From assembly GCA_031761405.1 (NCBI GenBank), contig JASEVX010000001.1:23269270-23333269 (forward strand): a stretch of 64,000 nt of DNA. The letters run 5' to 3'. This stretch comes from Serripes groenlandicus (taxonomy: Eukaryota; Mollusca; Bivalvia; Cardiida; Cardiidae). Every line of letters starts with the position of its first letter. Positions within the stretch are counted from its first letter, which is position 1. Below the pieces are notes generated by a model. It was not told the origin of the DNA and made no database searches. It saw only the letters and a list, made by a program, of their open reading frames with translations. The position numbers and the translations under genes were made by a program. This document shows, piece by piece, positions 56,250 to 64,000 of this stretch.

Positions 56250-56715
56250 TATGGTGCTTTATGCTGCTTTCAACAATTTTTCAGTTAACCCTTTCCCTCA
56301 TATAAACGCTTTCGGACGCCTCTGCAGCAGACGGCTTTATGAAAACATAGCGGCCAAAAGAAGAAATTGCACAATACGTGCAATTTCTCCTTTTGCCACA
56401 ATGTTTTCCACTTTTAGTCATGGATTTTCTATGTCTTTACAAAATACGTTCAAAGTCGTCTGCTGCAGAATTGCCGTATGAGGGAAAGGGTTAAATCATG
56501 GTGTTTCCTCGATAACTTTCCAGTACCATTGGTCCATCCATCCTGACACCAGCGAGACAGTTGCAATGCTAACTAACCGCATAACCCTGAGCTCCAAGAA
56601 GGAAAAGCCATTACTACCATTTTTAAAGTCTTTGGTATGACCTGACCGGGGGATCGAATCCGCGACCTCCCGCACCTGAGTTGGACAATCTACCACTACA
56701 CCACTGAGGGGGTCT
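56250..56715 (-). repeat. SINE, third head type, interrupted by T1
   Basis: Body GCTGCTTTCAACAATTTTTCAG, then T1, then ATCATGGTGTTTCCTCG, GACACCAGCGAGACAG, TAAAGTCTTTGGTATGACC and a minus-strand tRNA-like head (GTGTAGTGGTAGATTG A box, GGATTCGATCCCC B box). Confidence 0.85.
56285..56494 (+). mobile_element. T1 MITE inserted in a SINE
   Basis: TTAA ends. Tip TTGCACAATACGTGCAA. About 20 bp shorter than standard in the R half. Confidence 0.94.
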
Positions 56716-56838
56716 CCGTATTGTTTGAATTAAATCCATTTAATCATGCTTTGATAAGCTCAGAAGAGATAAAGGTCAGAACAGATGCCATCGAACCAAT
56801 ATCGCACCAACTTTGGCAGGGGATAATACTTAGAAATA

Positions 56839-57099
56839 ATATGATCCGTCCCGCGAGAAAACCAACGTTGTGGACTCTGCGTAAAGTATCGGCCCCGGAT
56901 CAGTCTAAGCATGCCGCATAAGCTAACCCGGAGATGCACTTTTTGCCTCCTGTGGATTTTCTGTTTCAGGAATCATTACTCTAATCCTCTATCCCCCTAA
57001 GATGGAATGTGTCGGCCCGGATCAGCCTGCACGGACTGATCTTGGTTGATACATTACACAGAGACCATCATGTTGGTTTTCTCGTGGGACTGCTCATAT
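56839..57099. mobile_element. CGAGAAAACC inverted-repeat element, copy 2
   Basis: ATATGATCCGTCCCGCGAGA left and TCTCGTGGGACTGCTCATAT next to TGTTGGTTT on the right. The interior has GATCAGCCTGCACGGAC. Confidence 0.8.
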
Positions 57100-57390
57100 G
57101 GTGAATACATTATGAATTATCACATAGAACAAGAAACTAAACATTCCAGGTAGGTCTACTTTCATCCATTCCATACAAGTTTTCATAACAAATTATTTTC
57201 AAGTAAAACAGGAGAAAGAAATTGGAAATTACAAGATGTAGCAGAAGTTATGCACTTAGACAGACATGGTGAAGAAAAGATTTGATTGTTTCCTATTAAC
57301 AGAAAACTGTTCAAAACACAGTTACAAAAGGATAAATTACTAACAATTAGTGTTATATAACCAGCAGGGTTATATTGTTTAATTTTAGGT

Positions 57391-57620
57391 TTAAACCTTT
57401 CCCTCACACGACAATTCTGCAGCAGACGACTTTGAATGTATTTTGTAAAAACATGGAAAATCTCCATAAATGAATGGATAACCTGTGACAAAAAGTGGAA
57501 AACATTGTGGCAAAAGGAGAAATTGCACGTTTTGTGCAATTTCTTCTTTTGTCACTATGTTTTCAAAAAGCCGTCTGCTGCAAAGGCGTCAGAAAGTGTC
57601 TATATGAGGGAAAGGGTTAA
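57391..57620 (-). mobile_element. T1 MITE, full length (230 bp)
   Basis: TTAAACCTTTCCCTCACACG to GAGGGAAAGGGTTAA. Tip TTGCACGTTTTGTGCAA. Confidence 0.94.
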
Positions 57621-57762
57621 TAGCAATGATCAAGAAATGCAATATGGAGAAAAGTCAATTGATTCATTAAAAACACAGGCTCAAGATATAGGAAATGGTT
57701 ATGAAGTAAGAAGGGTAACGTACGGAGAAAACTGTGAGGAAAAGTTAACATATTGTCTCTAA

Positions 57763-58292
57763 TGTGCTTCATTTCAAGTAAAGGTAAGATTTTCTCTGAT
57801 GTGCTTCATTTCAAGTAAAGGTAAAATTTTCTCTGATGTGCTTCATTTCAAGTAAAGGTAAGATTTTCTCTGAAGTGCTTCATTTCAAGTAAAGGTAAGA
57901 TTTTTTTCTGAAGTGCTTCATTTCAAATAATCGTAATATTTTCTCTAAAGTGCTTTTTTCCCCCTCAAGTAAACATAATTTTTTTCTCTGAAGTGCTTAA
58001 TTGCAAGAAAAGGTAAGATTTTCTATGAAGTGCTTCATTTCAATTCAAGGTATTTTTTTTTCTCTGAAGTGCTTTAATTCAAGAAAAGGTATTTTTTTCT
58101 TTCTCTGAAGTGCTTCATTTCAATTAAGGTAATATTTTCACTGAAGTACTTCATTTCAAGTAGAGGAAATATTTTCTCTGAAGTGCATCATTTCAAGTAA
58201 AGGTAAGATTTTCTCTGAAGTGCATCATTTCAAGTAAAGGTAAGATTTTCTCTGAAGTGCATCATTTCAAGTAAAGGTCATATTTTCTCTGA
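57763..58292. repeat. 38-bp minisatellite beside EHBP1 microexon
   Basis: About 14 units of TCTCTGAAGTGCTTCATTTC plus AAGTAAAGGTAAGATTTT. The array stops 1-2 bases short of the extended donor of the 58300-58320 microexon. On the plus strand each unit carries AAAGGTAAGA, a donor-like string, but antisense to EHBP1. Confidence 0.93.
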
Positions 58293-58299
58293 TACTTAC

Positions 58300-58320
58300 C
58301 AATTCATCATCGCCTAATTC
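58300..58320 (-). CDS. EHBP1: EHBP1 21-nt microexon (ELGDDEL)
   Basis: A 21-nt phase-0 cassette between CTGTTAG and GTAAGT, encoding ELGDDEL, an acidic heptapeptide just before the first bMERB helix. It can be included or skipped without changing frame, because the flanking exons also join directly in phase 0. A 38-bp tandem repeat array (57763-58292) begins within 10 bases of the donor. Such short in-frame exons are often alternatively spliced; that part is inference. Confidence is lower because of the length, although both splice sites are strong. Confidence 0.65.
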
Positions 58321-58382
58321 CTAACAGAAAATGGTTTTCCTTATATAATAAGCTCTGTACTCATTAAATGAACAGGGTTTCC

Positions 58383-58611
58383 TTAACCCTTTCCCACTTA
58401 CAACAATTCTGCAGCAGACGACTTTGAAGACATTTAGGCAAATATATGGATACTCTCTATAACGAAAGAATTACTATTGAATAAAGTTGAAAATATTGTG
58501 ACAAAAGGAGAAATTTTTCATAATGAGCAATTTCACCTTCATGCCAAAATGTTTTGAAAAACAGTCTGCAGCAGAGGAACCATAAAGCGTCTGTATCTGG
58601 GAAAAGGTTAA
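58383..58611 (-). mobile_element. T1 MITE
   Basis: TTAACCCTTTCCCACTTACA to CTGGGAAAAGGTTAA. Confidence 0.88.
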
Positions 58612-58627
58612 AAAATAATCTGTACTC

Positions 58628-58825
58628 ATAAACCCCTTTCCACTTGTAGATGCCTTTTGTCGCATTTGCAGCAGACGTCTTTCATAAAGAGCAATTTCTC
58701 CTTTGGCAACAATGTTTTCAACTCTTCGCAATGATTTTACTTCCGAATATTGAGATTTTCCATGTCTTTGCCCAAATGTTTTCAAAGTCGTCTGCTGTAG
58801 ATTTGTTGTATGTGGGAAATGGTTA
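58628..58825 (+). mobile_element. T1 MITE, left palindrome arm deleted
   Basis: ATAAACCCCTTTCCACTTGT to GTATGTGGGAAATGGTTAA. Confidence 0.78.
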
Positions 58826-58829
58826 AATG

Positions 58830-59330
58830 AAAAGGGTTTCCTTATAAAAAGTTCTGTACTCATTGATTAACTCGCAATCACTATGACAGTTTATTTCGTT
58901 TTTTTCGTTTGCCTCCATACTAGCAAATCTTGCTTACATCCATCAATCATTACCTTCCCTAGTAGATACACATTTTACACAATAGGCAAAAGAACATTTC
59001 GAAAACTAATTTGGAAAAAGCAACAATTCTTCACGGCACTCTATGAAGCAGGGCACTCAATGACTGTTTCGTCTACAATATCTATTTCATATTGCTGCAT
59101 AAACATGCCAAATATCCCTAGAATTACCTATCTGCTACATGTCATCAAACTACTACTAGGTAAGCGAACATTTTTATCTTAAGATACATATCATTGACAA
59201 AGTTAGCGAGCACATCTGTTGTGTTTGCTTCAATGGTGTTTTTTATTCCGTTTCTATAGTCTTTAGATATACATAAAACAAATTTGATCAGATGACTTTT
59301 AAAACATTTAGTCAAACATAGGGAATAGCT
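58830..59330. other. Unassigned spacer
   Basis: A 99-codon plus-strand frame at 58883-59182 has no recognisable domain and lies inside the EHBP1 intron. Not called. Confidence 0.35.
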
Positions 59331-59331
59331 T

Positions 59332-59537
59332 TCCCTTTCCCCCATATAGACACTTTCTGATGCCTCTGCCACAGACAAAATTTGAAAACATTGTGGTAAA
59401 TAGAGAAATTGCTCATAATGAGCAATTTCTCTTTTAGTCGCAATGTTTGAACTCTTTTCAATAATCAGCATTATTTTGTAATATAGAGATATTTAACTGT
59501 TTTGCATAGGTATTTGCAAAGTCGTCAAAGGGATAAA
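59332..59537 (+). mobile_element. T1 MITE, R end shortened
   Basis: CCCTTTCCCCCATATAGAC start, palindrome TTGCTCATAATGAGCAA, end GTCGTCAAAGGGATAA. Confidence 0.75.
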
Positions 59538-59544
59538 GGACAGA

Positions 59545-59697
59545 ACAGTTATTGAATTAATTTTAAAACATAGTGGCAAAAGGAAAAATTGCTCAATATT
59601 AGCTCATTATGAGTAATTTCTTCTTTTGTCACAATGTATTCAAAAGTAGTCAGATACAGATGCAGCAAGATGCATCTTCAAGTGAGATAGGGATAAC
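59545..59697 (-). mobile_element. T1 MITE half, ending at an EHBP1 splice donor
   Basis: Palindrome with an extra GCTCAATATTA, then GATGCAGCAAGATGCATC and GTGAGATAGGGATAA at 59683-59697. The exon donor GT is at 59700-59701. Confidence 0.75.
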
Positions 59698-59701
59698 ACA
59701 C

Positions 59702-59778
59702 CTCAGCTTGTCTCAACAGGTCATCAATATCTAGCGAGTCCCGGTCACTGTCTGAGTCCTCGGCAAATGGATTGCTCT
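59702..59778 (-). CDS. EHBP1: EHBP1 exon with NPF EH-domain ligand motif
   Basis: A 77-nt exon. It completes the split codon (GAG, Glu) and then reads SNPFAEDSDSD and RDSLDIDDLLRQAE. NPF followed directly by acidic residues is the classic ligand of EHD-type EH domains, so this exon probably supplies an EHD-binding site just ahead of bMERB. The acceptor is CTATTTCAG. The donor, GAG|GTGTGT, is weaker than the others in the gene, and a T1 repeat terminus lies 4-6 bases beyond it, so part of the extended donor is repeat-derived. The exon ends on a complete codon. Confidence 0.88.
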
Positions 59779-59861
59779 CTGAAATAGATAAAACACAATG
59801 TTCAAAATCTCAGTGCATCTGAGGACTTTTAACACTTTCCCTCATACTTTTCATAGATTGA

Positions 59862-59932
59862 TTTATTGATTGGGGTTTAATGCTACCAGATTTTCTAACA
59901 CCAGTACTCCACACAACATTCTTTCCAGGTGT
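59862..59932 (-). repeat. SINE scrap
   Basis: TTGATTGGGGTTTAATGC and CACCAGTACTCCACACAAC. Confidence 0.65.
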
Positions 59933-60159
59933 AAAAGGTTTAAAATAGGCTTTGTGTGACAGGCAAGAATTGTTGAGAAAGAGAGAATGTCATCGAGGTG
60001 GAATGGATGGGGTGCAGCTAGGAAAGTAGCGAAGGACAGGAAAACATGGTGGGGTTGTATCAGGGTCTTTTACCCAAATTGGTAAAGAAGAGGATATGTG
60101 AGGTAACGTACATCTAGGCGTATTCCTTTATCACGGTTCATTTGATTACCTGTACATAC

Positions 60160-60256
60160 CTTTTTCTGTCATATCCACACTTGTAAAAGATATTGGAGTC
60201 TGAGGTCCAATTCTTTTCTTGGTTTGAGATGGATCTTGTGTCGTTCTTGTTGGTGA
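60160..60256 (-). CDS. EHBP1: EHBP1 exon: linker
   Basis: A 97-nt exon. It starts in frame at TCA after TTTTTTAATTCCAG and ends one base into a codon at GAAAAAG|GTATGT. It encodes 32 residues including TQDPSQTKKRIGPQTPISF, polar with a basic KKRIG patch. No domain is recognised. It is called an exon because the splice sites are clean on both sides and the phase matches both neighbours. The 381-bp intron to the next exon holds only a SINE fragment. Confidence 0.8.
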
Positions 60257-60387
60257 CTGGAATTAAAAAATGTTAAAGTAGATGAATATTGAACTTAATT
60301 GATTTTTCTAGATGAATATTTTCTTACACTTTTGACATTAAAGTTGAAGTTCAGTATGATGACTATGTGGTCCCTGCAAATTGATAT

Positions 60388-60495
60388 ATTGTTTTTGTGT
60401 ATTACGCTGCATTCAACAATTCTTCAATTATATGACAACATTTCTGGGGTAAGATACCAGTATTACTGGTCTGTTTTATCGTGACACCTGTGAAT
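60388..60495 (-). repeat. SINE scrap
   Basis: TACGCTGCATTCAACAATTC, CAATTATATGACAACATTTC, CCAGTATTACTGGTC, GTGACACC. Confidence 0.6.
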
Positions 60496-60532
60496 CTTTA
60501 AAAGCAATTTCTCCTTTTGCCACAATGTTTTA

Positions 60533-60992
60533 AACAAAGTGCCGCCTAGCGACTGCCATCGCTCTCAGTGGAAAAATGGGCAATTCTAAATATTAATTTA
60601 ACCCTTTACCTCATATAGACGCTTTCTGACGCCTCTGCAGCAGACGGCTTTTTGAAAACATAGTGACAAAAGAAGAAATTGCACAAAACGTGCAATTTCT
60701 CCTTTTGACACAATGTTTTTCAGTTTTTGTCATAGGTTATCCATTCAATTATGGAGATTTCCTATGTTTTGACAAAATATGTTCAAAGACGTCTGCTGCA
60801 GAATTGTCGTATGAGGGAAAGGGTTAAGCCAAAGCTGTTCCTAGGAACATGTTGATCAAGTTTCATTGAAAAATGTTGAACGATTTTTGAGATATGAAGT
60901 AAGGTCAAACATTTTGTGACGAAGCAGACGACAAGAACGCAAAAGGTATCACAATAGCCTGACTTTTTTTCCTAAAAAAACAGACGAGCTTA
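60533..60992 (+). repeat. Family g repeat interrupted by T1
   Basis: Left part ACAAAGTGCCGCCTAGCGAC ... GAAAAATGGGCAATTCTAAA. Right part GCCAAAGCTGTTCCTAGG ... CAGACGAGCTTAAAA. Confidence 0.75.
60598..60827 (+). mobile_element. T1 MITE, full length (230 bp), inserted in family g
   Basis: TTAACCCTTTACCTCATATA to GAGGGAAAGGGTTAA. Tip TTGCACAAAACGTGCAA. Confidence 0.95.
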
Positions 60993-60993
60993 A

Positions 60994-61046
60994 AAAAGTC
61001 TGCTGCAGAAGGGTCAGAAAGCGTCTGTATGCTGAAAAGGGTTAAA
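60994..61046 (-). mobile_element. T1 MITE, L end only
   Basis: GTCTGCTGCAGAAGGGTCAG to GCTGAAAAGGGTTAA, 33 bp from the EHBP1 donor at 61079. Confidence 0.75.
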
Positions 61047-61079
61047 AAACAAAAGAAATAATTTAGAAACTGTTTTCAC

Positions 61080-61294
61080 CTGACTTTGTGTAGGTTGAAA
61101 TGGGACATGTCTATCTGAGACGGGTGACAACTGGTTACTTTGAGATTCTAAGGTGCCGGGTGAAGGCAATGTAATATTAGGTCGGGCTAAACTAATCTTC
61201 TTCAACTTGGCCTCTGGTTTTACCGTGGAAGTTGGGACAGTATCTTCTATTGGGCTTGATGGGCTGTTCAACACAGAATCTTCGGTCTTCTTTT
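61080..61294 (-). CDS. EHBP1: EHBP1 exon: Ser/Pro-rich linker
   Basis: A 215-nt exon. It enters after the first base of a codon and ends on a complete codon. The acceptor is a pyrimidine-rich tract ending ATACAG; the donor is CAG|GTGAAA. It encodes a low-complexity linker with SPSSP-like and ITLPSPGTL segments and a lysine cluster (KLKKISLARP), with no folded domain visible. This fits the disordered region between the CH domain and bMERB of EHBP1. The frame stays open past the donor for 25 codons into a T1 repeat, but the donor and the phase match to the next exon show that extension is intronic. Assignment rests on position and phase, since the linker itself is not conserved. Confidence 0.8.
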
Positions 61295-61481
61295 CTGTAT
61301 GAAACAAAGGTTGACGTCAAACAAATGAGTTTCCTAGACTGGTGGACTTTAGTATATGTAAAATTATTACCATAATCATCATTTTCATCATTTTATACAA
61401 AGTCGTTAAGTTATATCAACATTGACTGCATCCTTTGAGACATTACACTATATGGATGATTTTTGAAGCCTGAAAATAGTT

Positions 61482-61604
61482 CAAAACATTATAGCAAAAA
61501 GGAGAAATTGCTTGTTTTAAGCAATTTCTCCTTTTGCTATAATGTTTTTAAGAGTAGTCTGCTGCAGATTGGTAAAAATGTATCTACAGGTGGGAAAGGG
61601 TTAA
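61482..61604 (-). mobile_element. T1 MITE, half copy with covarying palindrome
   Basis: The arms read ACATTATAGC and GCTATAATGT where other copies have ACATTGTGGC and GCCACAATGT. The tip is TTGCTTGTTTTAAGCAA, also re-paired. Confidence 0.88.
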
Positions 61605-61605
61605 G

Positions 61606-62160
61606 AAATTGACATCTTGAGGTAAATTGTCCAAAATATACCACAGAAAAGTCTAAAACATTCAATCAAGTTTGATACAATTTAATCTTATATATAAAAT
61701 GAAAATGATTATGAAGTTAAATTGAATGATCTTAGGAAAATAAGGCATAATTCTATAATGAAACAAGAAACGCCGCAATGCGACGAAACCAGGTTTTCAA
61801 TGATTTACAAAAGAACTTCAGCCTGTGTTTTGAGAATTATAATTAAGCTTCTTTGTTGAATGCTCTGTGTTTATGTGTTTTTATTTATGGTAACAGCAAC
61901 CTTGACCTTGACCCTAGGGGCCCAAAACGCAATCCCTTGAAAGGTCTCCATAAACTCTTTCCTACATACCAATATATCAACCGTGCCTTCAGATATTCAA
62001 TTTCATAGGAGATTTTGAGGCCGCGCACCCACCCAAACAGCGACATTGTCATTCTAATAACCAGGTTTTCAAATACACACATCATTAAAATTCTAATAAG
62101 TTGGTCGAACACGACAAATCAGTCATTGAAAAGTAGTGGTAGGACACAGGTTCAACAAAG
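61606..62160. other. Spacer, unassigned
   Basis: AACAAGAAACGCCGCAATGCGACG (61783) resembles a hairpin-class head. Nothing else recognised. Confidence 0.4.
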
Positions 62161-62163
62161 AAC

Positions 62164-62630
62164 AACTAGAACTATCACTGAAGATGATAAATACCCCCTA
62201 AACAGCACCTTGACCTACACCATAACTTAACCCTTTCCCACCTGCAGACGCATTCTAACGCATCTGCAGCAGACGGCTTTTTGAAAACATAGTGACAAAA
62301 GAAGAAATTGCACAAAACGTGCAATTTCTCCTTTTGCCACAATGTTTTCCACTTTTTGTCATAGGTTATCCATTCAGTTATAGAGATTTTCCATTTTTTG
62401 ACAAAATACGTTCAAAGTCGTCTGCTGCAGAATTGTCGTATGAGGGAAAGGGTTAATAGGTAAAAGGGCCATAACTCTGTATGCACATCTCCTAAAATTT
62501 TATTGAATTCCACCCAGTGGTTTGTAAGAAATAGGCCGGACAAAATATGGCTTCCGGCCGACCGACCGACTGACAGACAGCCCGACACAGTGACTCCTAT
62601 ATACCACCTCTTCTTCGAAGGGGGTATAAT
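62164..62630 (+). repeat. Hairpin-ended repeat, family a, third copy, interrupted by T1
   Basis: AACTAGAACTATCACTGAAG ... CATAAC, T1, TAGGTAAAAGGGCCATAACTC ... hairpin TATACCACCTC...GAAGGGGGTATA. Confidence 0.88.
62227..62456 (+). mobile_element. T1 MITE, full length (230 bp), inserted in family a
   Basis: TTAA ends. The L arm is of the CACCTGCAGACGC subtype while the R arm is of the GTCGTATGAGG subtype, a mosaic. Confidence 0.96.
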
Positions 62631-62999
62631 TACACTTAGTGTCAATGACAGACAAAACACCCCTAAACTTATAGCCCTTTCCTAGATCCGTCCAGTCAAG
62701 ATCTACACTGTTCGCATAATACTTACAAAAGCATGCTAGAAGATTCTGTCACCATTGTGTAGACTCTGATAAGACTGAGCATGTGGACAAGATTATTTGA
62801 ACCTACACTGTTCAGAGATGCAGACTCTTCTTTTGCAGTGGCTCAATTTAGAAATTCAAATGGACATAACTTTGGTAATTTATAAGCAATTTTTTGTGAA
62901 ACCTGACATGTGCATTTAGCTATGTTGGTTAACATGTCCATTATGCTTTAAGTGAAATCCATCCATGTCTTAGACATACCGCTGGACGGAAGAACAGAT

Positions 63000-63230
63000 C
63001 GAGGGCTTGGCGTGAAACAGTTGTAACTAAAAACCTATTTTGAAAACCCTGATTTAAGGGCAATTTTTACCCTTTTGTAAACAATGCAAATTTAGGTGCC
63101 ATTGCTCAGAACGAGCAATGGCACCTAAATTTCCATGATTTAACACACTTATAAAGACTTTCTGGCGAAGTGATTAACCTTGGTAACAAATTACCAATTT
63201 TAGTTACAACCGTTTCACGCCAAGCCCTCG
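63000..63230 (+). mobile_element. G1 MITE (4-bp target duplication), copy 2
   Basis: 231 bp, opposite orientation to the copy at 50894. Ends CGAGGGCTTGGCGTGAAAC and GTTTCACGCCAAGCCCTCG. AGAT on both sides (62996-62999, 63231-63234). Central palindrome GGTGCCATTGCTCAGAACGA / GAGCAATGGCACC. Confidence 0.93.
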
Positions 63231-63469
63231 AGATGATACCAAACCAATATTCTGTCTGCTGTTGCTGTGCGATAATAAGCTAAGTATTATATGAATAAAA
63301 TATCCCTGAAACTTTTGTTTAGATGTTGTTATTTTTCCAACCCCTTTTTCGAGTATAAATACATACAGCCCTTATTTCCTGAAATTGACATACAGATCAG
63401 ACTGATAGTAAAACACAGACATACCACAAGAGAGTTCAAATAAACTCATATGTTACCTTCAAATACAAT

Positions 63470-63550
63470 GGAAGCTCTGTATAAAGACCACCCACGGGAA
63501 CACAACAATATGGTCTTTGTTCACATGTGGTCTTCAATTACAGGGTCATT
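63470..63550. mobile_element. TACAGT-family MITE fragment
   Basis: GTATAAAGACCACCCACGGG and ATGGTCTTTGTTCACATGTG match the interior of 7042-7223. Confidence 0.6.
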
Positions 63551-63556
63551 TATATA

Positions 63557-64000
63557 AACAAGAGGGCCATGATGGCCCTGGATCCCTCACCTGATTTTAT
63601 ATTTTTTCACTTTAGCCATATAAGCCCGACCCCCTGGCGGCAATAGTTTTCGACAAATCAACATGGCTTGCAGGAATCTGATAGAGGGTCACCCTAGGAA
63701 CATTTCTACAAAATTATTTGAAAATGGCCTGACACTTTCGGAGGAGAAGATTTTTTAAGTTTTCACTTTAGCCATATAAGGCAAAACAGCCCCGCCCTGT
63801 GGCGGCCATGTTTTTCGACCAATCAACATGGCTTGAAGGAATCTGATAGTGGGTAGTCACTTCAGGAACATTTCTGAAAAATTATTTGAAAATCTTCCAA
63901 CCAGTTTGGGAGAAGAAGAATTTTTCGTTTCGTTGCCATTGAAACCAGAATTCTGCATGGATCCCACAAATTTGAAGGAATTCTGGTGAGATCATTTAGA
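63557..64000 (+). repeat. Hairpin-ended element, family e, running off the window
   Basis: Head AACAAGAGGGCCATGATGGC and CCTCACCTGA, then two or three 166-bp core units (CAATCAACATGGCTTGAAGG) and the start of the tail (GTTGCCATTGAAACCAG). Confidence 0.8.

Larger units (their letters stand above)
2429..61294 (-). other. EHBP1: EHBP1 gene, partial: linker plus bMERB domain, eight exons
   Basis: Eight minus-strand exons (61294-61080, 60256-60160, 59778-59702, 58320-58300, 55004-54884, 47794-47695, 23977-23904, 2543-2429) join in one frame to about 273 residues. EHBP1 links EH-domain proteins (through NPF motifs) and actin (through a CH domain) to Rab8/Rab10-type GTPases (through the C-terminal bMERB coiled coil) in endocytic recycling; this is family knowledge. 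The window shows one NPF followed by acidic residues and nearly the whole bMERB domain. The N-terminal exons lie right of 64000. The bMERB end and stop lie left of position 1. MICAL and MICAL-like proteins also carry bMERB, but the DWQKTEAQK and LLNRELRA strings fit EHBP1/EHBP1L1 best. No frame break is seen. Confidence 0.93.

Noticed and set aside
58883..59182. A 99-codon plus-strand frame without repeat content
   Set aside because: No recognisable domain, inside an EHBP1 intron on the opposite strand, and no splice or promoter support.
61014..61079. Extension of the EHBP1 linker exon to the stop at 61014
   Set aside because: The frame continues into a T1 end and a good donor CAG|GTGAAA at 61079 keeps phase with the next exon, so this part is intron unless it is retained.

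Overview
The window looks like intronic and exonic DNA from an animal nuclear genome, most probably a bivalve mollusc. The reasons are a gene split by 0.4-24 kb introns, low gene density, A+T-rich spacers, tRNA-headed SINEs whose body carries the molluscan-type TTTAACGCCGCTTTCAAC block, and several interspersed families of a kind common in bivalve assemblies. The bivalve assignment is an inference from repeat style; the animal assignment is firm.

One protein-coding gene is supported. Eight exons on the minus strand (61294 down to 2429) encode the linker and most of the C-terminal bMERB (Rab-binding) domain of an EHBP1 (EH-domain-binding protein 1) orthologue. All splice junctions are GT-AG, and the reading phases match at all seven joins. 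The N-terminal exons (C2-like and CH domains) lie beyond 64000, and the last exon(s) with the stop lie left of position 1. Introns from 5' to 3' are about 0.82, 0.38, 1.4, 3.3, 7.1, 23.7 and 21.4 kb. The two longest fall inside the bMERB domain.

The rest is repeats. One family dominates: a TTAA-flanked, about 230-bp miniature inverted-repeat element, called T1 here, with roughly 85-90 recognisable whole or partial copies. Its ends are TTAA-CCCTTTCCC, it has a subterminal TCTGCAGCAGACG inverted pair, and an off-centre 60-70 bp palindrome. The TTAA target and CCC start suggest a piggyBac-type non-autonomous element. In the entries, '+' means the arm reading TATAGACGC (L arm) is at the lower coordinate and the arm reading GTATGAGG or GTATGTGG (R arm) is at the higher. 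T1 copies are inserted into SINEs, into other repeat families and into each other.

Other repeats are: a second TTAA MITE; a 230-bp MITE with 4-bp target duplications; two more inverted-repeat families; SINEs with at least three tRNA-like heads; hairpin-ended elements with head, tandem core, short-motif array and terminal hairpin (Helitron/Helentron-like by architecture); a 28-bp minisatellite at 9.2-11.5 kb; a 152-bp array at 25.6-26.5 kb; a 166-bp array at 27-28 kb; and a 38-bp array beside a 21-nt microexon at 57.8-58.3 kb. A near-identical rearranged duplication lies at 24.8-29.7 kb. No rRNA, functional tRNA, CRISPR or prokaryotic-type feature was found.
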